Assembly (NCBI RefSeq): GCF_000165425.1
Contig: NW_001799031.1
Span: 63,153 to 127,152, forward strand
Length of the DNA stretch: 64,000 nucleotides
Source: Paramecium tetraurelia
Lineage: Eukaryota > Ciliophora > Oligohymenophorea > Peniculida > Parameciidae
Reading direction: 5' to 3'
Below, piece by piece: positions 10,415 to 23,232 of this stretch. Position 1 is the first letter of the stretch. Each line of letters begins with the position of its first letter. The position numbers and the translations under genes are program-made. The notes under the pieces were generated by a model. That model did not search any database, was not told the DNA's origin, and saw nothing but the letters and a program-made list of their open reading frames with translations.

Positions 10415-13400
10415 TCATTAGCTTCTCTTTTTTTGCTATTGCGATAGCGCCATTAAAAATTGATCAATTCTTGGATATTCCATTCTCTTCTGCTCCAACT
10501 ACTCCAATTTCCTTGGATCCTTCGAAGTCAGAAATTCCCTCAAGATTGCCTTCTCCTACTCATTCATCATGGCAATCAACTCCGCCAATTCATTCGGTTA
10601 TTGTTGTTATTATGGTTATGGCTATTACTACTAAATCGGAGGCTACTAAACGGGATGCTGAGCGTGTATGTGCATCATTGGCTATTGCAGAACTGGTTGT
10701 TGTGGAGGAACTTACTACTGAGGCTAGGCTTATTGCATAGCTGGTGCCATCTAACTGGGCAATTGGCTGCCCATTTGATTAGACATCTAGGGCTTTGCTA
10801 TTAGATATATTTGAATACCATAAACATGGGCATTTAAGAAATTGGATAAGGTTAATGAAGGTTTTGTTGCATAGCCTATTGTTATTACAATTGCTATTAT
10901 TATTGCTATTACTAAATGCCGCTCTATTGTTAAATCGATTACATTGGATGCATATTATACTCTTGTCTTCTTTAGAGTCTTGGGTCTTCCAATTGGTGGA
11001 ATGTAACAGGAGGAGCTATCGAATCCAACTATTTAACATCTCAAATATATTTACTAAATTGTAGTTGCTACTTGCATTCTAAGGCCTTATCGGAATGACA
11101 GGTGTGCTATTGATGGGATTTTGATGAGGTTGCACATTCGGTTACTACAATGGGAACATCATCTCTGGTTTGTAAAGAGGAGGGGGAGCGTCGACTGTTG
11201 GTGTCCTTATAGGAATAGGAACAGCAGGTCTTATTGGTTCTAGAGTAGGTTGGACTGTTGATATCTTTGCAAAGCCTATCCTGTCTTTGGAGATCATGGG
11301 TTGTCTAATCTATAATGACATTATGTCATTTATGAGTGTTTTTGGATAGGTTGGTATTTCCAAGGGAACTAATTTAAAGATTTGATCTTTATATAGCACT
11401 TCTGGGTAGACGAATGTGCTTGGTTGTGTTGGCACTTCTTTTTTCAATTCTTTAAATGCCAACTTCCATGGTGTTACCTCACTTACTGTTAAAGATTAAT
11501 ATTTCAACATTTTATCGCCCTCCAGAACAGTCTATTTGAAAAAGGAACTCAAGACTTATTGTTGTTTTCCCTTGGATTGCTATTGTAAAATCTTTTCTTG
11601 TATGAGTTAAAAGACAACTTAATGTGAACGTGGTTCGCTGGGCAAGGTGACATTTTGATCCTTGATTTCTTTGTTGTTGGATTCGATTTATTTCAATAGG
11701 TATTAGAGCAATTTAACATGTTTAATAAAGTAGGGGATGTTAGTGAGTTAATTGGATAGATTAGTAATGAAGTCGATAATGTTTTCTTGTTTATTGAACA
11801 TGAGTGTTTGAATGGCTCTTTTTCTTACATCTCCTGGATGAATGACATTGTTGGGTATAGATACAAATAATCTGAAGAGTAAACTAATGAACTATTCAAT
11901 AATTGATGTGTAGACTGATTAAAATGGTAAGTTATTGTAATTTTATATGGATTGTTGAACCAACTCTATGATGCTGTAGAGTTAGAAAATTGGTTTAGCC
12001 TTGTAGGGATTTTGTGTATAGTCTGAGTAGAGAAGAATATTTTGACCAACAATATTCTTTGAAGTACATTCCAAGATCTCAATGATTAATTTAGATGATA
12101 TCAAATTTAGATGGTAGTATTCTTTGGAATCATCTGTGTATTCAATATGCTTAACTAAATTCTTAGCCAAACTCTTAAGTAAATCTTATAAGTATGTGAT
12201 ATGAGGAATGTCTTCAATTAAATACTAGTAGGATTGAGATTCCGATTATAAGAATTGGCTAACACCACATTCATGATCCACAGCCTTTTTAAAGATCTGT
12301 AGAATTTGATTACGCAATGTTGCAATCAGTAATTTGTAGGCCTTCTCAGTAGGTTAATTATCGCAGTAATCATTTTCAGCATCTATCAATTTGTATATTT
12401 TGATCATGTCTTCATTCAAATGTTCATAATTAAATATGTACATAAATCCACAGTTGCAGAGACAGATGTCTATGGCTTGGGTTAAGAACAATCCCAAAAG
12501 CACCCAATCTTACCTGTATTTCAAATAGAGTTATTGATCTTCTTTCTTAGCTAAGGCCTTAATTTTATTGGAATAATTCTTGAGTTGATCTTCGATTATT
12601 TTGAACAGATGTTACGAGATGTTATGATCATACAATTCCAATAGATTCCTTAAGACTTTGAACATTTCATTTTGCAAAGCTGAATCAAATGTTCTTAAGG
12701 AAGATTACATCAGATTCTATAGACATTTCTAGTCTCCCATGGTATCAATAAGAAATCCAAGGTCTCCATTCTTTGTGTAATTTTCAAATTCATCATCGTT
12801 TTTGCGCATAGGTTTAAACAGCACATTGAATAGGTTATTGCTGAATTAAGGTTTATTTTAATTATCTTTAATCAAGTATTGCATCAAATTAAGAATGTAC
12901 TTTTACTCTTCTTAATTTCTGAATGCTGACAAATACAAAGATTAAAATAAAGTCTAAATCTCTTAACTTCCTTATTGGGCATGCAATTTCAATTAATCGT
13001 TGTCCTCATCTTAAAATGAATTCAGTGTAATAACATAATTGAAGCAATTCCTTAGGATGTTCAATAGATTTTCGACCTTCTATTTGCATCCTCTGAGTCC
13101 ATTTGGCTATACCTTTTATAGAGAGACCCATAAGTCGATGAGGATCTTGCATAAATCATTGGAGTGGAATGAACTCTCACATCCCAATTGTACTCTGAAT
13201 TTCAATCGTTCCTAGATCAACTCTATAGTGTTGAAGGTAAGATCGAAATAATGTCTTAAGATCTATTATTGATTTGGTAGTTTGATCAACATATATTCAG
13301 TCTGTATATTTTTCGAAGTCATGGCTGTAAACAAGTTAATTAATTTGCCAGCAAAACACTCTACTCCAGCTATGACTTCATGTTCAAAGAATGGAATGAA

Positions 13401-16095
13401 ATAAAACTTATTGCAACTACACAACCATTTAAATATTTTGATTGCTCCATCTAAAAACTGTAAACTTTAATAAGGTTAATCGAATGTTCCCAAAAGTCTA
13501 AATTCAGTTTTCAATTCCTCATGAATTCCTTTCTTGTGTTCTCCCACTCCAAAATATTCCTTCAACTTATTTTTATCAGGATCTTGATTGATGGCAACGA
13601 ATTTCAACTTAGCGTGAAATGATTCCCTAATAGCTTTAGTTGTATCTTTGGCCAAAAACAATTCATATGGTTCTAATACACCTGATAAGAGTATTTGAGA
13701 TAACCGGAAATCTGCACTGAATCTGGATTTCTCAGTGTTGACATATTTGATAAAGCGAGCATTGGGTGCTATAAGACGATCAGCCAAAAAGAGTCCTATA
13801 TTTGTATCGCTGTATCTTAGAACTATGATTATTTTCAAAATTTACTATTGATAAAGATGTGGGACATAATTGTGATTTCTACTTCGTGTTCAATTATGTC
13901 ATCCAATTTAGTTACTGACATGATATACAATAAGGCTTCACTGAAGAATTCATTATTCATCAAATGAGTAACAGCTGCACAATTCTGAGTTATTTCATCT
14001 TATTCTTCAGTGTATTATTACAATTAACCTAACAATGATATCAATTCATAATCATAATCAGAACCTAATAGTTTAATGTAAATTTAATCCATTAAATTGA
14101 TCAAAACTAATGATGATTTTATTAAATTTAATAATTATATATCATTGTTTTTGGTTAAGACTCTTATTATCAACTTTAGGGCTGTAGTCTCCTGACAAAT
14201 GACTACAATGCCCCCCTTAATTTATAAGATGCGATAAATCAATTAACAACACTAACTATAATTCTAATTAAGCACCATCATAGCAGCAATGTACTTCATA
14301 AATTACATCTACTTAAACCACATTGCATTTGCATATGTTATACATAAGTCCTTCATCTGCAATATCTCCTTAACCAACTTAAAATTGGCAGTCTTCGTCT
14401 TCTCTGCATCAAACAAACAATACATCAATTCCCTCTGCCTATCACAATAAAAGTCCTTCTAAACAGCGAACAAAAACAAATCCAATCCCACAAGATTCTC
14501 GAATTCCCACTGATATGGTAGATTATTCATTAAGAACTCCATGGTCCCATCCTCAATAAATGCCAATTTCCCCTAATAAACCAAATCAATCATATTCTTC
14601 AACTTCCTGAATCTCACATAAATCTACAATCTGTTCAAAGCCACATGACATGCTTAAACGATCTTCTCATCTTCACTTTTCGATGCCGTATAAGCCAACA
14701 ACTGAAATCCATTAAAATTGCTCACTTACTCGTTAGTAAATTGCTGCTACTCCTGAGTCACTGACTTGCTCTTACTCCTACTCCTGCTTCTACTCTTCTT
14801 CTTATTCTTCTTCTTCTTGCCCTCCTTGTTCTCCTTCTTCTTCTTCTCTTTATCCTTCTTCACTTTCTTCTTCTTCTTCGGTGATTTCTCAGAATCTTGT
14901 GTTTTGATTTCCACGTTTCGAGTTATCAACTCATTGCAGAATTCTACATGATTCATACAATTGTACAAAGTCTCAATCACCTTCAATTTAAAGTAACTAG
15001 GCGATTGTTGTACCTCTATCAGAAACTCCAATAACTTATTTAGGCCTCCCTTATCCAAAAATAGTAAGGCATGATATTTAGAACTGAGTAATTAAATGAT
15101 AATTGGAAATGCTCTAATTGCTGAAGAATAGGATGCATGGATTGCAAAGATCACAGAATCCACAAGTGAAGTAGGTAGCAATTTGTAAATACGATCAACA
15201 TCATTGAAATGTGCAGCTGAATGGATATCTGCCTTTGAATGTTTTAAATGTTTGGTTAAGACTCTATGCATTTATTCCAATTTCTCATGATACAATGACA
15301 CCAATTGTTTATCTACAAAATCATAGTCTTAATCTATTGATTTCAATTCCTTGGCCAAGATTTCAATTTATTTTTATGACTCCTGTTAATTGAATTGTTT
15401 ATCTTCAAGTAATAATTGTGGTTGAATATTATCAACACATAAATGGTAATTCTCTTGGTTGTAAATGTGATCCAAAACCTAATTTTTCTACTTAATGATT
15501 TGCTAATAGATTTTATTATTCAACTGGTTGATTGATTGAGCGTACTCTTTAAATTCTGGCATCGATTACATCATTCAACTCCTGTAACCCAATATTCTTA
15601 CCATAAGTAGGATTGTAACTTTGGATCGATTGTCCTGACATGATTTCACCATACATGCAAATTGTCAGTCGTTTATATTGTCCTCTGAACACTATAAAAT
15701 CGGTGATGTACTATTATTACAATAGATAAATATAATACTGGCTATTCAAGTGTGATAAGGATATCACAATTGTTGGAAGAGATTTCAGGACTTCCAAAGA
15801 GAAGTTGATATCTTGATTATGGTTTGTTGGACTAATAAGATTTAGCAAAAATCTCCAAATTTCGTATTGGCTCTTCACTTTGAGTAATTGTAATCAATTT
15901 TTTGAGATTCTGATGCACATTATAACCGGGTTTGACAATTCTGATCAACTAGACCTTGACAAGTGATTGGAATATGATTTCATCACAGACTTTTCCTTCT
16001 TTGACTTTCTATCTTGTTTGGTTCTGCCCGCTTTCCAGATGCTCCAAGTTATCGAAGTATAACAATTATACAAAGTGATCTATGGAATAACTCAT
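10415..16095 (-). CDS. Virilizer/VIRMA-like giant protein, ~1,850 aa
   Basis: The N-terminus (from ATG 16093-16095) resembles the Virilizer N-terminal domain: LLYFDNLEH, then IRIVKPGYNVHQNL (compare the R-V-IPPGVRAHSSL region of VIRMA), SEEPIRNLEIF, and VFRGQYKRLTICMYG (compare LRGWYNCLTLAIYG) near 15652-15698. A very long alpha-helical, HEAT/ARM-like body follows, interrupted by a Lys-rich then SR/SK tract at about 14762-14880. The C-terminus is Pro/Gln-rich with poly-Gln runs and closes with a short helix before TGA at 10415-10417. VIRMA itself is about 1,800 residues, so length agrees. Introns read include 22 nt near 15509 and two of 26 nt in the Gln-rich tail. One spot near 15811-15835 needs a single-base adjustment that no intron explains. 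In animals and plants Virilizer scaffolds the METTL3/WTAP mRNA m6A writer; the same role here is inferred from this N-terminal likeness only. Confidence 0.6.
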
Positions 16096-16125
16096 TATCA
16101 AAAGATTTTTAATTAAAATAAATAA
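16096..16125. promoter_or_regulatory. 30-bp gap between divergent start codons
   Basis: Only 30 bp, almost entirely A/T, separate the ATG of the Virilizer-like gene (minus) from that of the TPR gene (plus). Both 5' UTRs and any core promoter must sit in this gap or overlap the opposite coding region. Confidence 0.5.
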
Positions 16126-18218
16126 ATGTCTTCCTTTAATTAGAAGTAACAAAAGAAGCTTAACGAACACAAGGAGTTGGCTTAGAAATAGAAGGATGCG
16201 AACGAGCGTTTCCAAGAAGGCAAGAAGATTATGTTGAAAGAGAACAAGACAGCCAATGATTTTGATCGTGCAATCTAACTGTTTTCTGAAGCAATCACAT
16301 TGTTATAAGTCATTAAAATATATAATAGTTTTAGAATTCAAGTCAAACAGAACCGCAATACGCCAAGTTTTATGCTGCCCGAGGTAACGCCTACATGCAG
16401 ACTGGCCAATATTAGAGAGCTCTCTTTGACTTTTCAACTGCTGTGAGATTCGAGGAAAACAATGCAGAACATTATGGGGCAAGAGGAAACTGTTTTCTGC
16501 AATTGGGAGAAGTCAATGATGCCCTGAAGGAATATGACAAAGCCATTCAAATCAAATCCACAGACGGTTTCCTCTTTTTAAATAGAGCACTTGTCTATGC
16601 CAGATTGGATAATTATAAAAAGGCCATCGATGATTACTAACAAGCTCTCAAGTATTTGAAGGACTCCAATGCGCAATTCAAAGCACACTTTCACATGGGA
16701 AATTGTTATAGACAAATCAAAATGTACGACCAATCAATTGAGCATTTGCAAAAGGCTTGTGATATCAAGAAGGATGAAGCCCCAGCACACAACAATTTGG
16801 GATTGTCCTACTTCGAGAATCAATAATATGAATTGGCATTAGAGAGATTTACTAGGGCCATCGAATAAGATGAGTCTAAAGCAACCTATTACAATAATAA
16901 GGCATTGGCATTGTATCATCTGGGGGATTTGAAGGGCAGTCTGATAGAATTCAATAAGGCTCTTAGCATAGATGATCAAGATGCCCGAGCATTATACAAT
17001 AGGGGAAATACTCATTTGGCCTTAGGTAAGAGAACAGAAGCACATGCAGATTATGACAAGGCAATCAAACTGATGCCCAAAAATTCAAAATTCTATCATT
17101 CCAAAGGATTGGCCTATTAGGATTCCGAGGAATATGAAATGGCTATAAAAATGTTCGAAGAGGCTTTGAATATCACTCCGAATCACATGCCATCCATTTT
17201 CCATTTAGGTCTCATGTATCACAAGAATGATAATCTAAAGGAGGCTTTGTCATTGTTCACTTAAGTCTTGAATGCTGAAGGCAAGGATCGATTGGTCTAC
17301 TCTTCAAGAGGTTTGGTGTATATGGATATGAAAAATTATGAATTGGCCATCCAAGACTTCAATGCAGCCATTGAAATGGAACCTACATATCCTGAGACCT
17401 ATTACAACAGAGGATTGGCAAGAATTGAAATGCACGAACTCAATGATGCCATCAAGGATTTCGAGTAAGCTCTTGAACTCAACTCCAACAACCCTGGCAT
17501 TTACTCAGGTTTAGGTTAAGCATACAGATTAAAGAAGAACTATGAGAAGGCCTTGTTCTACTTGGACAAGGCTTTAAAGGAGTCTCCTCATAATCAAGAG
17601 TTCTTGGTTTAACGAAGCAATATCTTTATTGACAAGAAAGAGTATCCAAAAGCCATAATAGATTTGACAAGTGCGTTGGATAGGAAACCTAATGATGCAC
17701 AGATCTATTACAGGAGAGGACTGGCATATTATAAAAATTAGGAATTCAAGAAAAGCATAGCTGATCTCTACAAAGCATTTGAAAACAAGCCATTTCAAAG
17801 TTATGTGCCTGACATACATTATCATTTGGGAATATCCTTTGCCAATTTGGAGATGTTTGACAAGGCCATCGAGCCTCTTACTAATGCTATAGATTTACAG
17901 AAATACGAGCCTGCTTATATTCATGAAAGAGCGAAGTGTTTTCTGTTGGTGGGTGAAAATCAATTGGCTTTGGAAGACTTCGATAAGGTGATTGAAATGC
18001 AAGTATTATTGAGTGTAATATGATAGCCACACAATTCTCATGCGTACTTTGGAAGAGCTTTTGCTCATAAAGCCTTATAGTCATACGGGAAGGCAGCAGA
18101 AGATTTTGGGAGAGCAAAAGATTTGGATCCGATGAATCCCAAATTGATTGTGAACTTCAAGTAGATTTATTATGTGAAATATATCAAATTGTGCAATCCT
18201 GGAGAAGAATAGAGATGA
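16126..18218 (+). CDS. Tetratricopeptide-repeat (TPR) protein, ~680 aa
   Basis: After a ~35-residue charged helical leader (KKLNEHKELAQKQKDANERF), essentially the whole protein is TPR helices. Repeats are easy to follow by their Y/N-R-G...A...A motif: ARGNAYMQTGQY, YYNNKALALYHLGD, LYNRGNTHLALGKR, YSSRGLVYMDMKNYE, YYNRGLARIEMHE, YYRRGLAYYKN and HERAKCFLLVGEN; roughly 16 units fit. Two introns are needed, 26 nt near 16309-16334 and 24 nt (GTATTATTG...GATAG) near 18002-18025. The protein ends MNPKLIVNFKQIYY and a short polar tail, TGA at 18216-18218. It should act as a protein-interaction scaffold. Human TTC-type ciliary or chaperone-linked proteins are possible relatives, but repeat-only sequences cannot be assigned further by eye. 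Confidence 0.85.
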
Positions 18219-18290
18219 TATTATATTCCAAACTAATAATTAAATATCTGAAATTTTGTAAAGAAAATAATATTTAAAATAATTTGAGCG

Positions 18291-21200
18291 ATGTTTCTAT
18301 TACTCATGATATCGATAGGCTTTGCCTGCACTCCGAAATCTTAGCATCTGCAATTCTTATACCCCACTTAAGATGAGAACTACAAATTGGATATGAGTGA
18401 GTTATTTGATGGTGCAGATTTAATTTATGTTTGTACGATTGGGGAAGGTAATACTTTTAGAGATAGGGACGTAAGGAGATGTAATGTGTCATAAGATGGC
18501 ATCGATATGAAAAATGCGCTTGAAGTAGAAAAATATACGATTAATCATGATAGACTTCTAAAAAACATTAACAGTGTTTCAGGATACTTCAATTATACTT
18601 CTGTTATTGAGAATTATACAAATTTAACCATTTATGAAGTAGATTACGATAACCACATAATTACAGAATTAGTTAGCTCGAGAATTAAAGTAAATTTGGA
18701 TTGCAAGAGCTTTAGTTCTGCCTTTGCTTAATCAAACAATATAATAACTGATTGCTATTACAATACTGATTTTTAATTAATTTTATTTAGTCAAGGCTAA
18801 CAAATAGTTATTTATGAATTATTTTAAAGCGGGTTTGATATTAATTTGATTGAATATACCGATTTAGTTTACAGCAACAATTACATCATCTATGGGATAT
18901 ACCTAAGCAATAGTGATTCTTATTTACATACATACTATTACAATGAAACAGCCCAATAAGCTAAATTTATAACCAGGTTTAACAGAAACACTTTTACAGA
19001 TTTTTCATTGATGGCTGATGGCAAGTCTGTAGCTATTTTAAATCTTACAAACTGCATTTACATTTCATTGATAGATGACTTAAATCAGATTACCGCATTA
19101 CAACCCTTCAATAAAATCTCGAACAACTAATAATTTTTAGCCATCTAGGCATTCCCCTCATAGTTTTATGGCTAATTAACGACTTCCTTTTATGTTGTCA
19201 CTGACAATTACTTTGATAATATCATTGAATTTCATTATGATGGATAAAACCTCTCCGTAGTACAAATTTATGAGTCCTATTAATAATACACATTTAATCA
19301 TGCACAAAGAATTTTAATCTATTTGAGTACAAGCTTTTTGGTCATCTTTCAAAATGATATTCAAAGTTATTTCTATATTGGAAAATATTCCAATTCTCAT
19401 GAAGAGCAAACGGTCGCCCCAATATATCAAAATAAAGATTTTGAAGATTATGTCTAATTTTATCTAAATTATGAAGGTAACAATTTTTTGAAATTTTCTC
19501 GAAAGATCACTTGGTATCATTTATAACAACCCAAATTAGTCATAAATATCAACGACTAGAATCAAAGTGGTGTAATCCACATTTTTGCTTATGAAAATCC
19601 AGAATTGCATTATGAGTTTGATATTTTTGGATGCAATCTTACTCTTACCTATTAATTGTTAAATTAAAGCAATCAAGACATCTATAGTACTACAAATATA
19701 AGTAAACTCTCAACCGTCTAAGATCTTTCAGAGACCTTCCGTTTGAATGATCATTTCACAGGCCCTTTATTGCAATTAAGCCTAATAGATGACTCATAGA
19801 ATGATTCAAACATTAGTATTTCTATTCCTCAGAGTACAGCCTTTTAAAATTTGAAAACTAACCTTCCAGGATTGTTTTAAAATTATTCTCAATTGTTTTT
19901 TGTTGAAAATTATAAAATGTTATTTTATGCGTGGACAGAAATGAATAATTCTACTAATCTCTACTACACTATCTGTCGAATAGGCAAAAACTAAATTTTG
20001 AATTGTTTACTTAATAAAAGTATAAATTGTGATGTCTCTCAATTGACTACTATATAAATGACTCAATCTAACCCTACAGAGCTAATCTTAGCATTTGATT
20101 AAGGACCTTAAATTATATAGGTTTATTCCTTCTAATTCAGCATTAATCTATCAAATTATTCACAGGGGGTCAATATTTCTGAACCATCACTATATTTATA
20201 CAACATAGGTTACTAGTAATCAATAAATTAATTTTAAATTCTGTATAACAAATTGATAGTACTCAACAACTAGTTTGAGATCATTGTTGTTAGTTATCAA
20301 ACTAATGCAAAATATTACATAAATCAAACTACAATTGATCAAGCCGAAGGATAGAATTACGATATTGTATTCCAACCTATTTAAATTTCAATAAATTAAT
20401 AATTGTATTAATCTACCTTGTTTATTAACAATCAAAATGGTGTCATCACTTTGGAATTATATAACTAACCTATCTAGAACACTATTTGTTTTACTATTTT
20501 ATCTTATCTTAAGTCAAATTAGGATATTTCTTAAATTTTTGTCAGCCAGATGTTTATGGTTCTTGCAAGCAGCACAAACTCACCTCCTTATACAGTATCG
20601 TTTTCCGTATATGATATATCCGATATATCTCACCCCAAATTTTCTAAACCATTACCAAATTGTACGATTCAACCTGGTACGTAAATTCTAGCAGACAATT
20701 ACTTTTTCTATGTAAGATAATTGAATGGTGGTGTAACCATTTACAGTATAGATTTGCCCTATCACAGTTCATAATACTTTTACTTACCGTTGAGTTAAAA
20801 CGAGAGCATCAGCAGTACTAATACAAAGTAATAATCAATTCTGTCGTATAAAAACAACTTATGGGCTAGTTTCTAAAACAATCCCTATAGCTTTAAAGTA
20901 TATTAGGTTACATAAGAATATAAGATGCACACCCTTGCTAATCTTTCCGTTAGCATTTCAAATCCATGGGGGAACAAAAGCATGAACTACGATTTAATTG
21001 TAGTGAATACATACCTATAAATCTCTATGAATTATTCCTAATTTAAGAACAATTCAAATATTAGAAATCTTACGTTTTATGCTAAAGCCAACAGTAACAA
21101 CCAAGTTCTGATACCTCTAAATATGACAAATGTTTCAATGGGTCAAGTATTGGTATATCATCTACTCGCTTATGATAAACAGGTTCTCCAATTTAACAAG

Positions 21201-22700
21201 TCTTTCAATATAACGAATCAATTTATAAACGAAAGTTAATACTTCACATAGGAGATTGTGAACATTACACAAATGGTCAGCTTCTGTACTTCTTTATTCT
21301 ATTAGAATACTTCAGGACTCTATCAAAGTAGTTATGTAATCTTTGATGGATTACAACTAATGAACTACAATTTCACCGAATGTCTTTCTTTGAGTGTAAC
21401 TATTAATGGACCTACCATTTATATGAATTCGATTTGTAAATCTGGCGATGTTGTTACTGTATATTCATTATTTCCTAATTGCGCTTTTAATAATTCCACC
21501 ACATGCAATTCATCTCAGCCTTGGAATTACTAAAAGAATACAAGCATTATTTACTCACCTCCTTTTACCTCAATATTAAAGAGTTCGCAACTAAATCAGT
21601 ATCTGTTCATCTTAGGGAAAATTGGCTAAAACCCTAATTCATAAAAGATTTTTATCTACAATCTTAATTAAAATGCATCTTCAAATTCAACTCCCAATTC
21701 AATTTAATATAAACCATCAAGAACAATCTAATGCAGAGGAGGCATAATCGATTATAATTTTACTGTCTTGTAGAACAAGTCCCTTATCAATAATACGTAT
21801 AGTGGAAGAGGAGTCATCTTTTATTTGTGTCAAAATCCCAGTGAACTAAAATATGTGAGTTTCAATATCACCAATACAACCTTACTCTTTTTTTCAAAAG
21901 TTTCAAATCGAGTCTCAGATGTAATAACTTAATATGTCAACAAATCTAATTCTTAGTTCTTGTAAATCTTTATTTACCTTGTCAAATATGATTAGATCAT
22001 CCTTGTTCTCACTTCAAATAACGTCTACAACTTAGTTATTATTATGAGTTATAGTCCTCTAAGTTTCGCTGAAACTTCACTTCAATTTGAAGATGTCATC
22101 GCCTACATTCCCCCTTATGGTAACTACACCCAAATTCCCCTGGGAGTCCTACAAAATTCATATTTGGCATTGCTATTTAGTCCGCCCATAGAGCAAGGAG
22201 GTAGGAATATTATTGCAATGTATAATATGGAGAAGATCAACTAAACATACAATCTAGCCAACGAATTAAGCTACAATGGCACCATTTAAATGGATGCAGG
22301 TTATCAAGTTGATCAAAAGCGAAACATTCTTCAAATTGCCTTAATCTCTCAACCTTACAATAAGGGTTAATTTTTGCTAATGCTAACAAATGATGGCGAG
22401 AACCTAAATAAAACAAATGTCACCTTATTAGTGTTCAACTTATCCATATATTTTAATTGCACTAATGTAGGTGATTTATCTCCAAGCTATGAATATTACT
22501 TAGTGGCTTCAAATTCGTTTTACAGTTATAACATGACAATATCTATTACAGCCTTACAGCTAAGTAGTTCCATTTGGGCATGGATTTTATTGTTTCTAAC
22601 AATTTTAATATGTGGATTCTTAGTAAGCTAATTTTGGACTAAAATCAAGATGCAAAATTTAGAAAATAAATCAGCTGAACTCTTGGAAATAGAAATGTGA
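18291..22700 (+). CDS. Large secreted / type I membrane protein, ~1,460 aa
   Basis: Starts MFLLLMISIGFACT, a clear cleavable signal peptide, and ends with a single hydrophobic helix (WAWILLFLTILICGFLV) followed by a short charged cytoplasmic tail with KIKMQNLENK, TGA at 22698-22700. The ~1,400-residue lumenal part is rich in Asn, Ser, Thr, Tyr and Gln, beta-strand-like, with dozens of Asn-X-Ser/Thr sites and scattered cysteines (for example CRGGIIDYNF and SICKSGDVV). No named domain is recognised. The frame is open over long stretches, so introns are few. It fits the family of large surface or trichocyst/secretory-compartment proteins of Paramecium, but is not the Cys-periodic GPI-linked surface antigen type. 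The 72-bp gap before it follows the TPR gene in the same direction. Confidence 0.72.
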
Positions 22701-23232
22701 TAATTAAAATCATTATTAAATACAAATTATTTATATATGTCGTGTTTAATTCTAATTATAATCAATATTTCAAGAAAATTAGGTATTTCTACCTTTTTAG
22801 TAGTTAATATTGATAAGGATCTATTTATTTTCCAAATTATTATTTATCCTTATTAATACTTTAAAAATTTAGATTGACTGAATATTTCATATACTTATAA
22901 ATTTATATTTGAAAATTTAACCAAATTGTGTGAAACAAATAGGATTTATATGTTACGAAATTAATTCAATATTTAAGTAATGGCAATTAAAAATTAATAT
23001 TTAAAATATTAATAATGAAGATTATTGGATAATATTAATAGATTAATGATTAATCTAGCTACAAACAGAATGAATGTATATTGCTAACCTAGTAAAATCG
23101 TAGATGTTGTATCTTAAAAATTATGAAAATAATAAGCCTTAGACTTAATAAATGAATCTTTAGAGTTTAGCCCCTTGTATTTCTGATAATAAAAAGTAAT
23201 AATTTAATAATTTTTTAATAGAAAAAGGGAAA
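22701..23232. other. AT-rich intergenic stretch
   Basis: About 530 bp of very AT-rich DNA with frequent TGA and poly-A/T in all frames. No gene, RNA or repeat could be supported. It presumably holds the 3' end of the membrane protein gene and the promoter of the WD40 gene. Confidence 0.5.

Noticed and set aside
10460-11064. Leu-rich open frames on the plus strand
   Set aside because: They are the antisense shadow of the poly-Gln, CAA/TAA-rich C-terminus of the Virilizer-like gene.
14766-14951. Plus-strand frame of Leu/Phe repeats
   Set aside because: Antisense shadow of the Lys-rich and SR/SK tract.
15840-15910. An alternative frame in the Virilizer-like gene (WRFLLNLISP) that could replace LEIFAKS
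   Set aside because: It would require a 49-nt intron, and the frame kept instead follows the domain motif more closely.
20437-20691. Plus-strand frame starting MVSSLWNYITN
   Set aside because: Out of frame with the large membrane protein, whose own frame is open through this part with normal codon use.
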